DNA of 64,000 bases. Origin: Persicaria tinctoria. Its lineage: Eukaryota > Streptophyta > Magnoliopsida > Caryophyllales > Polygonaceae. Of this stretch, positions 48,713 to 61,480 are shown in pieces. The notes beneath the pieces were generated by a model that was given only the letters and a program-made list of their open reading frames with translations, was not told the DNA's origin and searched no databases. Each line of letters begins with the position of its first letter. Position 1 is the stretch's first letter. The stretch lies in assembly GCA_037127255.1 (NCBI GenBank), contig JBANSL010000014.1:2110501-2174500 (forward strand), written 5' to 3'. Position numbers and translations under genes: made by a program.

Positions 48713-51480
48713 GAGCCGGCAAGTCGGTCGTTCGGGTCGGGCCACTAACGGGTCGGGTCAGTTTGGATAAAATTTATGGTCGGGTACTGGTCGGGTTGGG
48801 TTCGGTCAAAATGAATTTTAGATTGGTCGGGTTTCGGATTAAATCGGGTCATGCCTATTCGGGTTCAAGTCAAAGCGAGTTGGGCTCGTTCGAGTTTCGG
48901 GTCAAGAGGCGGGTCGGTCTCATTTGAGTTTCGAATCAAAGTGGTTATAGTTTGTTTGAGTTCGGTCGAATCATATTCGACCCGTTTAGATAATTAGGTT
49001 GATTTTGACTCGGTTGAATACTTAAATAAGTAATTTACTTAAAATAAATGATTTTGACTCGGTTGAATAGTTGAATATGTAATTTTGACTCGGTTTAATA
49101 CACTCATTGTCATCGACTCATCTGTTGTTGGCCGATTTTCAAAAAAGTCATAATCAAAAATTCGGTATTCGACAACATCGTCATTTTTTAAACATTTAAA
49201 CCAATTGATCGGTGCTATAATTAAATCAAATTAATTGTACATTTAGGATTAAACTTATTTTAACTAGCAAGTTGCAAATTGACTTATTTTTTATTTGACT
49301 ATATCATTGGCCCATTTCATTTTCAATGCCCATTTCATTTTTTAGTTTTTGGTCAATTAGTTTTTTTCATTATTATTATTAGTTTTTAACAAATCTATAT
49401 ATAAATAATTAATTCTATCAAAATATAATAATCTATATATAACCTTAATTTAGAAGACTTTGCTTACGTGTCAATCTTAGAGGAGTTTTAGGAATATTGA
49501 CCAATTATGTTTTTTTCCTTGATTTTTTTATTTCTCCTTTTCTCTTTTTTTTCCATTAATTTTTTTAATCCTCCATTCTCTTTTATTCTTAACATATTTA
49601 TTAGCATCTATATATAACCTTAATTTATAAGACTTTGCTTACATGTCAATCTTAGAGGAGTTTTAGGAATATTGACCAATTATGTTTTTTTCCTTGATTT
49701 TTTTATTTCTCCTTTTCTCTTTTTTTTCCATTAATTTTTTTAATCCTCCATTCTCTTTTATTCTTACCATATTTATTAGCAATCTATATATAACCTTAAT
49801 TTAGAAGACTTTGCTTACGTGTCAATCTTAGAGGAGTTTTAGGAATATTGACCAATTATATTTTTTTCCTTGATTTTTTTATTTCTCCTTTTCTTTTTTT
49901 TTCCATTAATTTTTTTAATCCTCCATTCTCTTTTATTCTTAACATATTTATTAGCAATTGGCCTTAATTCAAAACATTGAATTCAATCTAATATAACCAT
50001 TAGGCTTAAATCACATTTATGTACTAACTATATATATATAACCTTAATTTAAAAGACTTTGCTTACGTGTCAATCTTAGAGGAGTTTTAGGAATATTGAC
50101 CAATTATGTTTTTTCCTTGATTTTTTTATTTCTCCTTTTCTTTTCTTTTTCCCATTAATTTTTTTAAATCCTTCATTCTCTTTTATTCTTAACATATTTA
50201 CTAACAATTGGACTTAATTCAAAACATTGAATTCAATCTAATATAACCATTAGGCTTAACTCACATTTATGTACTAACTATTGAGTTTAATTCAAAACAT
50301 TGAATATAATTATTAGTTGTGACACATCACATTTAAATGCATGATTCAGATTTCAAAATTTCAAAAAAAGCTACAATGATACTGATATTATTATTACTGG
50401 GTGATTGAAAATATCTACATTTATGTATTATACTTTAGACGAGATATACAAAAAATTATTTCAGAATTATAAGATACATTTATGGTAAAGTTTTTTTTAT
50501 CTTAACTTTTATTAGTATTTTATAATATATTTATATATATTATTAATATTTTAGTTTTAAAAAACCGCGGCATGGCGCGGGAATTGTACTAGTATAGATA
50601 AAAATAAAATAACAACTACAAAATTATTGATTTAGATATAAATAATTCTTTCCACAAAAAAATAATCACGTATCATAATTCATACAAATTATGGAATATG
50701 GACAAATAGAATAACCATAAATATGAAATCTAATAGAATTATTATACTTATATTTATAAAAAGAAATCCATTTATAAAAACCGAAAACTACTAGAATTAA
50801 TAGAATTTTTTAGGTGAAAAAAAACTCTTAAAGAGTTAGATTTATGAAAATTAATAGAATTATTAACACTTAGTTATGAAAAGCCTTGCTTTGTAAGGGT
50901 CTAATAGTTACTATCCAAGATCTAGACACTTATAAGTCTGATTGCATCAATTAGTTTTGATTTATACATGTAATCTTTACATAAATCATAGCTGACATAT
51001 TAGGAGTAATACCCAATTTATCAGGAACTCATTCTTGTCGAAATTAAATGACTTTTGGTGATTTCGTAGCAATACTCGATATTGAAATCGTTATTTTCTT
51101 TGGGTAATTCAGTCAGTTTTGTTTTTCAATTCCTTTCAGATTTAGATTGCTTATTTTATTGAATGAGTATTTCATAAATGTTGTGATATTGTTGTAGATT
51201 TTAGTCATGAAGATGTTGAGAACTTGAGATATTGAGATGTTTGCTTATTCTCATAAACTTGTGCTAAAATAAAAAAAACCATTTAACATTCAAGCATTAA
51301 AATGTTGATGTTAAATAACCATTTCAAGTTGGGTCGGGTTGGGTTCATAGTCGGGTCGGGTTTAGAGTCGGGTTTATCTGTGTTCGGGTCGGGTTCGAGT
51401 TACGAATAACTCCAGATTTTCGGGTTTCGATCGGGTTCGGGTGAGTCGGGTTTTCGGGTCGGGTCAGATTTTGCCAGCTC
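48713..51480. mobile_element. hAT-like repeat rich in GGGTCGGGTT, 2.8 kb
   Basis: Inverted ends GAGCCGGCAA (48713) and TTGCCAGCTC (51480). Terminal ~200 bp are dense in GGGTCGGG/TTCGGGT words, as in widespread plant hAT MITEs. An 8-bp target duplication could not be fixed. The interior is AT-rich and contains a Helitron (49432-50592). Confidence 0.5.
49432..50592 (+). mobile_element. Non-autonomous Helitron with multiplied 5' ends
   Basis: 3' end: hairpin CCGCGGCATGGCGCGG (50565-50580) followed after 8 nt by CTAG with T next (50589-50593), the Helitron 3' signature. 5' end: TCTATATATAACCTTAATTT preceded by A. This 5' segment is repeated at 49432, 49607 and 49783, with a fourth, slightly altered start at about 50030. 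Units are 175-176 bp. Each holds GACTTTGCTTACGTGTCAAT and TTAGGAATATTGACCAATTA. Copies 3 and 4 are followed by a further shared ~70 bp. No Rep/helicase is encoded. Confidence 0.75.
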
Positions 51481-51949
51481 CAAGTCGGACAATGATGATT
51501 AGGACAAACCACGATTCGCAATGTATCTGAGGTCAATGTATCCGCTAGATTGACAGTATTTAAGAGACGTTTTGCAAGCTTCAACTCTTCAAGCGATACA
51601 CAACTCTCAAGCATTCATCGGCAAGCAGAGTGATCTTCTCTTGCATTCAACCCCCCTTCTAGAGTATTTCTATTCTATCTCTTATTGTGTTCTTCATACT
51701 ATTACAATTTTAATGTAAGGTAAGCGACGAGTGAGGCACCTTCCACCAAATATCAAAGCATCGTCCCTTTGTCACCGGTCCCTTCGTTGACCTCCCGGAA
51801 GACATATTGCAAGAAACATCAACAAATCCTACTAGTTTGTGCTACTTAAACATTACCCAGACTCATTTTCTTTTGCTGCTTTCATTTCGGTTTTCATTAT
51901 TTTTTCACTTTCTTACCACTCAGTCCCAACTTTGCTCTAATCAAACTAA
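51481..51949. other. Intergenic, unassigned
   Basis: Mixed composition with CAACTCTCAAGCATTCATCGG near 51600, reminiscent of retroelement flanks but not assignable. No gene. Confidence 0.35.
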
Positions 51950-52653
51950 GGGCGTGTTTGGCAACGGGACGGGATAGGTGGAGGAGGATGGATTTTTTAG
52001 GGTAGAAGGGGTGGGGGTGAATTTTTGGGGTGGACGGGGTGAGGATTTGAAGTCAGTTTAATCTTTTTTGTGTTTGGTTGTATTTTGATTGTTAGGAGGA
52101 TGGAGAAGTGAAAAAAGTCCAAATTACCCACACTAACCCAAATAAGATAACGAAAATGCCCAATACCCTAAAAGTGATTTCTTCATCTTTTTCGATTGTC
52201 TCTACTCTATCCCAGTCCCAAATGGATTTGCCGAAACCCTCTCTGGGTAAAGGGTCGGATGTGGCAAGCTTGTCGAACCGGGATTCAGTCATCGGCAAAT
52301 TCGCTCTTGGGAAGCACGTTCAATCGGCGTCGGTGGTGGGTGGCGGTGTCGGTGGTAGGCGGTTGTGGTGGTCGGTCGACAAGGGCATCAGATGAGGACT
52401 TAGATGAGGGTTAGTGGCGGCGGTAGGGGGAGGAGAGAGGGAGGAAGGTTGAAGATGATGGGGGTAAATTTGGGACATTTCCATTCCCACCTTCCTCCTT
52501 TTCCTAGGTTCCATTCCCATCTCATTTTTTGGTGTTTCATTCCCATCTCCATCCCCTTCCATCTACCTCTATCCCGTTGCCAAACATGCTGCCACTGTTC
52601 CCAAAGCCCACCCCCACCTCTTCCATCACCTCCCACCCCCAGCCAACACGCCC
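51950..52653. mobile_element. PIF/Harbinger-type element, 704 bp, TAA TSD
   Basis: GGGCGTGTTTGGC at the left and its inverse GCCAACACGCCC at the right, flanked by TAA (51947-51949 and 52654-52656). A second inner inverted word, GGCAACGGGACGGGATAG, is mirrored by CTATCCCGTTGCC at about 52569. The interior is GC-rich and non-coding as far as I can tell. Confidence 0.8.
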
Positions 52654-53033
52654 TAAATGACTGCATATAACTAATTAGAAAATAAAATTGATTTCAAGGG
52701 GAGCAGTTGTTGCACTATGACAGAGTGAAGGCAAAACAAACCAAATTGAACGTAACCAGGTACTCAACATAGTTAAATTTACACAATTAAATTTAGACAA
52801 TTACACTTGTCGAATATGATATAATAAGCATATAAATTAAAGTGTCCAAAATTTTTCAGCCCCTGAAGGAGGCCAAGGGCAAGTGTTAACCAAAATCAGC
52901 AGGGAAAAATAAAGGTGCAAAAGCACTAAATCGGAACCAGAGCTTCATTCCCAGTAGTGGCAACAGAAGGGGATCCCATCGCCATGTTAAGGAAGAACCT
53001 TTCTTGCTTCGTAAAAAGACTTGTCTCCATCCC

Positions 53034-56000
53034 TCAATCAAGTGTGGAATATGGGAAATCGACGTACTTGGGATAAGAACGCTTGTATAAGTTCATGCAT
53101 ACTGTGTCGTTCTGCTGAAGGACCCCGTTGAATATGCTTTTCATTGCCCCTGCAAATCAAACATCCAAACGCGTCCATACGTTAATTTGTGCATCTGAGA
53201 AGGGGCATAGATTCCATAAAGGCATAGAAAGAAACAGAGTTATCATACCATGTGTACCAACAGGCTCCTTCACACGGCCACGACGTCCACCTTTTGTATA
53301 CACCTCCACAGGCTGCAAGATTTAATCCCACAAATAATACTCAGATCACGACAAACATCCCCACATGATGCAAAAGAAGCAGCAAAAGATACACATACCT
53401 TGAACCATTTCACGTCCTCAGGGTTGTGGAACATATATCTAACTGTTGCTTTAACCTTAGAAACGCGTTGGGGGTATCTGCAACATATCATACAAAAAAA
53501 AAAAAACAATCTGCTTAGCACAAAACATATTTCTCAAGGTATATAAATCTACAGATCAGAAGCTTACCCTGTCAAGATGATCTTCTTAAGAACTATCCTA
53601 TTGGGGTCTACACTTCTCAATGTACCTGCAGCAGCAACAACAGAAGCACCTCCATCTGTATTCTTCATGGCAATCAAAGGAAGCGGTGTAAGTAGCACTG
53701 GCGCATAAACTGAGGCAATGGAGAAGCGTCCAGCATGGAGGAATTTTTCCATCTTGCTCTTGTTTGAATTAAAACTGTCTGACGAAAATATTGGCCTATA
53801 CCAAATTGTCAAGGGTCAATTATTTTGTGAGTTTGAAACAATGAAAAAGGGGAATATAATGGGCCATCAAATGCAATGTGACAATTCACCTTGCAACAAA
53901 TTGTCGAAAACCAACATGAAACACTAATTCCTCTTTGCTTTTTATGGGCTCAGTGTAAGAATCATGCTTCTTTATGCTGAAAAGGCAGATTCTTTTTGTC
54001 AGAATTCACAAAAAAAATCTCGTCATAAAAATCTACCCTTGATATGAAAAATAAAATGGTATCACATATGGCATACCTGAAGTGGAGAACAGACATCTCT
54101 GATTCATGTTTAAAAAGGCCACATGCGATTACAGGCATTGAATTTGCACGAGTACAAATTTTTAAGGCAACCGATGTTGGTACTTCCTTGACATGGATTC
54201 TTGCATACGAACCAACGGATGCACATTGGTTGCTGTCTTGTTCGATTGTCAATGCATCAGCAAGTGCCTTCCTTGTAGTCCTTGCAATGTTTGCAAATTC
54301 AAACAGCCTAGCATATTCAGGAGGCAAGGATTCCTAAATAAAGAAAAGTTAGTGTTACTATTAACCTAACCTTTTAAGATGTGTAACGTAATTCAAATCA
54401 TCAAACATAACTCACTTTAGGGTCCCAGGAAGAAGTTTTAAAAGACTTGAGACCTCTGTACTTGGCAAATCTCTTTCTAGCAGGAACATCCAAGGGTGTG
54501 TCCACCTCATCTGGGAAATCTATAACAATTAAAAAAAAAACACCATTTATGAAAGAACTGTATCTTGCTTTTTAGCATACACTAGCTAAGAAAAGTCTGG
54601 ACAAAATGCTAATGCAAAGTAGAATAAACTGATAAATGTAATACAAATCAATTATACCAATAAAGAGCACAAGGGCAGAGGTCAAACTGTCAAAGATATA
54701 AGGTTCCTTAAACTAGCTCAGAATCAGCAAACATGCAAAATAACGCAGGAACTTTCAGACATGGATCAGATTGAAAACCCACATTAAAGAGAACACGAGA
54801 TGCTGCAGTCAAACATAAAGAGATATTCACATTCTGCCTTGGATGGAACACATTATCAGAATAATATACAATCTGATAAGGTTTACAATTATCTACATAA
54901 ATGGGAAGTCTTACAGATAAAAAAAAAAGTTAAAGAATACAAATCACGCACCCTTATCTTCAGCATGCGCTTCTTTCAGTTTGCGTATATCATCCTCTAT
55001 ATGCTCCCTTGTCATGTTTTCTCCGTCCTGAGAAGAAATTAAGACAATCCAATCAAAGGTATATTATATTCAATGAACTTTAAATTACAACGGAAATATG
55101 GATCCCAAAAACTGACAAGGATCAGGTATTATGGCACAGTTAACCATGGCAAACAGATGAACCTAGCAGATGGGGAAGAATGGTGGGCATGAGAGAAACA
55201 TCAAAAGAGTGAGACATGCCACAGGTTGGGTTAATCATACTCCTACCTAAAATACTTGATTTTTCAGAGGATAAATTTTGATCAACAATAGATGATCTTT
55301 TAGATTTTCTAGGTAGTGGATTGTTATAGTTTATATTGATCTGTGGTTTCTTTTATTAAGTAACAATTCGAGCCCAGACAAGCATGAAAATCGAGAGGCC
55401 GACAAATCGGCAAACCGTCAAACATACAACAAAAAGACTAGGCATTACAAACAACGAAAGATGAAACACAGAAGACATAAAGCTAGCAAGGGTATTGATT
55501 TGTGTGTTGTTGACCTTTTGAAATCTTTTGATTGGTTATAATGTGTAGGAGCCTAGGAGGTATTTAAAAAAAAATAGTAAAATTTAAGTAAAAGTTAGTA
55601 ATGATAAGTTAGTAATGATCTTTTGAAACAAGTGAAATATTTTTTAAAATGTGTGGCATTTACTAAACAATCAAGTATTGTAAATTCGAGGGGGTATAGA
55701 ATTATCTAGGGGGAACTAGGAGATTCCTAGGAAGGTAAACAGTTCATATACACTATGAATCTGCTAAGAAACAGCTAATCACATAGAAGCATTACAAAAC
55801 GCAGATAAATCCGCCTAAATTTGGGACATAAATGTTAATAACTATTGTTAATCACACGTAGTTATTTCAGAGCAAGTGTTGAAATTTTGCTATGACGGGC
55901 CCAAACAGAAGTTATCATTTATCAATGAGCAGATCCATTTCATATGCCGTTGGAGAGAACACACAATATCACACAGTAGAGACAATAGGCATGCAAAACA

Positions 56001-59000
56001 AACAAGCTCGTATACAGAAAATAACTGTTTAGGCATCTATATATTGTGTAAACATACCATCATCATTGAGTCATGCTCCGTCTCTGCATCGTACTCCCTC
56101 AGATCAAGAGAGCCTTGATCCTCATCAGAGTCGAAATCCTTGAAATCTCCTTCAGCAGGAATACCACTTTGTTCCATATCCAACATCATACCATCATCAT
56201 CGTCATCATCATATTCTGATGCATCCTCATCAATACCATCCACAATCCATGCAGCCTGAAAATTTAATATTTGCCACAAAAATAGCAACCCACTTTTACT
56301 CAACCAAGTAAAATAAAAACTAACCAGGATAAAAATAAATAAATAAAACAAAAGACAGCCGTTTGATAAATAAAATCAGCACAACAATTAAGTTAAAAAC
56401 CTGATAATCTGAAGTGCCTCGCGGAACAGACCTCTTCTTGCATATTTTCTGCTTTTCATTTTTCTCAGCTTCAGCCATCTCAGCTTCTGTGGGCCATGTC
56501 TGATGAAGACATTAATGAAAAGTAAGGGAAATGACAGCTAACCAGGTAAAATGTACACTATCAAGAAAAAAAATAGTACACGCTACTATATCTGAGATGC
56601 TGAGGTGAGAACTATCAAGAAAAATATAGTACACACTACTATAGAAAACTAGGCATCATGAAATACCCTACTATCCAATAACACTTTCCTCCACTAAACA
56701 TTTGCAAATACAAAAGGAAACCGCACCCCATTTGAAAATGTAATTGAAAAATACATACAAAGTTTTAGTGCAAAATAATAACTCAGCTATGTCAATAAAT
56801 TTCAGCACTGACTGTTAATTGCAACTAACAGTCAGTGCTGAAAAAAGCAAATGCAGCGGCAGCTGCATAAGAGGGGGAAATAAAATAAATAATAACATAA
56901 GTGTAGTGTTAGATCCCATCCAAGGTACCTGTTCGCCTGCAAGAGGATCTGGAACATTTTCAACACGCAAACCTTGCTGTGTACTATCAGGTACTAAAGA
57001 TTGAATCACCTAGCATTCAAGAAAAAAAATGGAAAATTAATGAAATAATAGACTTATATAACCAAGTTAAGAACATTCATGATTATAATATAGAAGTAGC
57101 AGCTACCATCCGGGAATGAAAATGTATAGGTCTTAGGAACTAATCATCACCCTCTTAACAAGAACTTTTTGGTTCAACTCCTTAATAAGATCTTCCAAAA
57201 ACTTAATGAACAACTCTGACAAAATTTTGCTTCGACTTGATGATAGTTGTAAACCGAAATACATGCTTTCTTCAAGCAACTATAAATTGGTATTGTATGT
57301 AAAGTTTTTTGATTCCATCTTCTCAATAATCTTAAAGTCACCTGATCTTAACCTTCATTAATTAAAAAATCTTTTTTAAAAAAATAAAAAATGAAAGAGC
57401 ATAAAAAGTTTACTTTCTGGCTTTCTGCAAGGAAAATAATATGGCATAATATGACTACCTGCCCATCATTTGCTTCTTCTGCATCCATCATATTATGTCC
57501 TTTTTTTTTATTCAAGGGAAAGGGATCGTTCAATATTTCAATCTTGCAAAGTTGGAAATCTCCGGCTCCAGAAATATGTACCTAGCGAAGGATAGAATAC
57601 CCCTCCAAGTCAGCATACACATCCCCATATGAGCATAGAGGTGCAACCTTATGCTCATAATATGACCAAGAATACATTACAGAATTTACAGTAGCTGAGA
57701 TGAGTACCAGTTGATTTACTGAAAGATTACGAGCACGAACATAGCCACTAAGAAGGAGGGTGCATTTCCCAGGATCAGATTCATCTTGGACCAAATCAAC
57801 CTAAAAGCGTAATAAATTAAAAGCCAAAATAGGTTGGGAAAAGAAGGGTTTACCGTTTACATGCACAGAGAATTTGCAACATTACAAGAAAAGAAAATAC
57901 TAAGGCAGCTGAGGAAAGAGCTCAGCTCATAAAATTAGTAAAGTTCAACACAGCTACAAAAATAGATAAATACATCCTAGATATTATTAGCCAATACCCA
58001 CTCGCCGGGTGTAAATAGGCAACTTCTCCCACCATATCACAATCAATGTTGTTTTAGCATTTGTCAGTTGTCAACACAGCTACAAAAATAGATAAATACA
58101 TCCTAGATATTATTACCCAATACCCACTTGCCTGGTGTAAATAGGCAACTTCTCCCACCATATCACAATTAATGTTGTTTTAGGATTTGTCAGTTGTCAC
58201 ACTTATTAAGATTATACTCCGTATTAATCAATCATTTTTTGAAGGAAAACTTTTTTCCTGCACACCAATAGAAGAGAAAATTATAAAAGTTGTCTTGGAA
58301 ATGTAAACTATTCATTAAAATGTGCCTTATAAATTGAAATTGTTATGATTGACGAGGGTTATTGTATATTTTAAGAATTAAAAAGCTAAAACGACGTGCA
58401 TTGTGAGAAAAACCCAACAAGCTAAAATTACATGTATTGTGAGACATCGGTAGTATTATTAAAGTAACTAGGAGAGAAGTAGATGAATTAAAACATGTTT
58501 ATTTTCTTCAACTTAACAGACCCAAGCCCCCCACCCACACCCCCAAAAAAAAAAATTTAAGCCTTACGTGTAGGAAAAAGTTTTCCTTCAAAATGACATG
58601 TATTGTGAGACATCAGTAGTATTATTAAAGTAACTAGGAGAGAAGTAGATGAATTAAAAACATGTTTATTTTCTTCAATTACATGTATTGTGAGACATTG
58701 GTAGTATTATTAAAGTAACTAGGAGAGAAGTAAATGAATTAAAACATGTTTATTTTCTTCAACTCAACAAACCCGAGCTCCCTGCCCACACCCCCAAAAA
58801 AACAATTTAAAAGCCTTAGGTGTAGGAAAAAGTTTTCCTTCAAAATGACATGTATTGTGAGACATCGGTAGTATTATTAAAGTAACTAGGAGAGAAGTAG
58901 ATGAATTAAAAACATGTTTATTTTCTTCAATTCATCAGACCCAAGCCCCCCACCCACACTCCCAAAGAAAAATTAAAAGCCTTAACGTGTAGGAAAAAGT

Positions 59001-60720
59001 TTTCCTTCAAAATTTGCGTTCATAATAGGTAATAAAGTACCGCCTTATCAAAATTCAAACAAAATGGTGGTCTGTACTTTCATGGAGAAAGAGTAAGAAA
59101 GAGGGTTTAAAACCTTTGAGGCAGATACATAAGATCGTTGATTCCTCCAGTGAGGAATGACTGTTCTTTGATCTTTCATAAGCCGCATGAACTGCAACAC
59201 ATTTTAATTGGTAGATTAGATCTGGATAATTTACAGGACTGTTATGAAACTCCAATTATATCCTATTCTCAACTAATAACTTCTGGAAAACACCATATTT
59301 AACAGATTACAAATTACCTTAAGGATATCATCCTTCGTATCTGCAAAAAAGAACTTACAGTCTTCTTGAAATTCTGCAGACAGATTGGTAGTACAGTCCT
59401 TTTTCAATTCCTGTTTGCTTTTCAGATCAGAAGGTAAATCCTAAGTGCAAAAAAGAATAGTTGATCAATCGTAATGTAATCCACCAATTTTCCTACTTTA
59501 AAATGTACATGGTACCAATCCATTACTTACACGTAGCAAGACAACAGTACTTGGTAAACCTATAGATCTGAAAACAGATAGGCAATGATCTCCAAAAGAA
59601 TCAATATAATTAGAAGTTCCTTCTCCATTTGCAGATACCACAAAAGCAATTAAATCGGCAACCTACAATACAAAGAAGCATGTGTAAAATCATAAAACTA
59701 TAAAACTAAAAAAAAATTATAGATAAAAATAAATACATCTTTTGAATCTAGCTCAACAGAGGAGAGGGGCAGGGAATAAAGAGTTCAGTACCTTGGCCAT
59801 TTCCATACATGACTGAAGATCTCCATATGGAGCTTTGAGTACCTAGTAGAGATTCATGAGTGTAAGTCATTGCGATACGACTTCTATATACTATGAAACA
59901 TAAAAACGTTTAGATATTTAATTCCAAATCAACAAATAGAGCAGTTTGATCTAGCAATCTAAGTGGGACAAATGGACACCCATAGGCCGTAAGAAAAACC
60001 AATGATGTCAAAAGAAGATACGATAGCAACATGTGAAGAGACATACGCTAAACCTCAATTTGTGTTCAGAAGAAACCACAGTAGGAAACAGGTCTCCACC
60101 CCTTGCAGGAGATAATGACGCCAACAGATCGTGCTCCAATGAATTAACATTTACAGTTGCAGAAAGACCAAATAGAACCTGTAGTGTAGACATTGAAATG
60201 AGGGTCAGCCATTGATTAGTTTACATCATCCAAAATATATATAACATCTAAACATCATCACAAACATTCATACTCACAAGTGTGCGCGGAGGACTTGACG
60301 ATCCACTTAAAGTTCTCTTCTCGTTCAAAAGGGCAGCCCTCTTTTGATCTCTTAACTGAAAGGGTGAGAAAGATATTATGAGATAAACTGTGGAACCAAA
60401 ATATCAAACAGTCAATTTAGCCGTACACGGCATCAATTGCATGATAGTTGCAGATGATACCGTCTTGTTCCGCTGCAACCTTGCATCACGGGCACCCTTA
60501 AGGACATTTCCCACAGACTTTGAACCTCGAGGCTTAGCTAATTCAGTGGTAAACCAATTATAATCGAACAAATAATTCAGGAAGACAAATTGAGGACAAA
60601 AGGTGCAACAGATTTGGGTAGAAATTTACCTTTTTCAGATACTTTGTGAACGTTGCGAGTAGATTTTGAAGCAAAACGAGTTTTATGAGCTTTATTTAAT
60701 TGAGCTCGTGCACCTCCCAT
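53034..60720 (-). CDS. TSR1: Pre-rRNA-processing protein TSR1 homolog
   Basis: Inactive GTPase-like factor that binds pre-40S particles and is required for late 40S maturation. 21 exons on the - strand: 60630-60720, 60461-60537, 60278-60355, 60047-60178, 59792-59842, 59531-59662, 59318-59440, 59114-59191, 57708-57800, 57459-57581, 56929-57009, 56401-56499, 56058-56255, 54952-55027, 54416-54519, 54077-54333, 53890-53976, 53568-53795, 53399-53477, 53249-53312 and 53034-53149. All phases join to 788 aa, close to the family length. Order: basic N-terminus ([20 protein letters not shown]), BMS1/TSR1-type GTPase-like fold, AARP2CN region (about 56.9-59.2 kb), acidic linker with a six-Asp run, then the C-terminal domain with [31 protein letters not shown] and [20 protein letters not shown]. 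No disruption seen. Its immediate 5' flank is the duplicated segment. Confidence 0.96.
55334..55504 (-). mobile_element. Short retroposon in TSR1 intron 13, 12-bp TSD
   Basis: Duplication TATTGAT(C/T)TGTG at 55334-55345 and 55493-55504. The insert begins TTTTATTAAGTAACAATTCG and has GGCCGACAAATCGGC, as in the copies at 13.6, 15.3, 26.5 and 38.8 kb. Minus orientation, the same sense as the host gene. Confidence 0.75.
57950..58200. repeat. ~126-bp tandem duplication in TSR1 intron 8
   Basis: The segment starting ACACAGCTACAAAAATAGAT and ending near GTCAGTTGTC occurs at about 57949 and 58075, with few differences. Confidence 0.85.
58425..59010. repeat. Tandem repeat block in TSR1 intron 8 (four units)
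   Basis: The segment ACATGTATTGTGAGACATCG continuing through TAACTAGGAGAGAAGTAGAT and CATGTTTATTTTCTTCAA occurs at about 58430, 58598, 58682 and 58847. Three units also carry the C-rich CCCCCCACCCACAC-type part and TAGGAAAAAGTTTTCCTTCAAAA. The second unit is short (~84 bp); the others are ~165 bp. Confidence 0.85.
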
Positions 60721-61204
60721 GGTGGCTACTTGGAAAACCCCTCCAAGCTATAAATAATAGAAAATAACCAATTTCAATTTGAATGGTTAGATCAATATGT
60801 ACATAATCCAATTTCAAATAACAGAAAATAACCAATTTCAATTACTGGCATTGGCATTGCTTCTAAGACTCTATGACTATGAGGACATGAGGTTAGGAGC
60901 ACTGGCCGAGGCGAGCAGCAAGCAGAACAAAGGTAAAGTGAGATGACCAATTTCAATTTGAATGGGTTAGAAAACTTACTAATGGGGCGACCGGCGACGA
61001 GGGCGAGGCCGACAGCAGTCCAGCAGACAGGCCGGATTCGAATGGAGATGGGGATGGAGCTCGAGCTCGGCGCTGGCGAAGCGACGCCGTTCCAACTTCC
61101 TAGCCGACTGATCGAAGCGACGCGGTGGAGAACTGGAGATGGAACTTCGGGAGAGATTGAGAGAGACGACGCGGGAGTCTTCGAGATAGTGAGAGACGCA
61201 GCGG

Positions 61205-61213
61205 TTAGGGTTT
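61205..61213. promoter_or_regulatory. Telo-box, copy 2
   Basis: TTAGGGTTT in the 5' flank of TSR1, in the same position relative to the palindrome as in copy 1. A motif often found before ribosome-biogenesis genes. Confidence 0.45.
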
Positions 61214-61229
61214 CTGAACTTACAAACCC

Positions 61230-61245
61230 AAAACGACGTCGTTTT
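61230..61245. promoter_or_regulatory. 16-bp palindrome AAAACGACGTCGTTTT, copy 2
   Basis: Perfect inverted repeat with ACGT core, conserved between the two duplication copies. Confidence 0.55.
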
Positions 61246-61480
61246 GAGTAGTTTTTTATTTATTTAATTTTTTTTTAAGAAGATAGTGAAAGGTGCTAAG
61301 CTGGATTTTTCGTCACCTGCCAACGATAAAAATTGAATATACCGTTGTTCAAGAGGAGCTTCAAGTGACTTCCAAAGTAGAAGATGAGGATAGAACAGAT
61401 GATCCCGGGAATGGGAGACGAGGTATCTGTATCATATAACATAGGATTCAAATATTGTTTTATCTGTAGGAAGGGATTGG

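Noticed and set aside
49432..50230. Centromere-type satellite (about 176-bp units)
   Set aside because: Only four units, each beginning with a Helitron-like TC end and followed by a Helitron 3' end; gene-rich surroundings.
58501..59000. Regularly spaced repeats as a CRISPR array
   Set aside because: Plant intron; units are long, adjacent and share their whole length, so there are no unique spacers.
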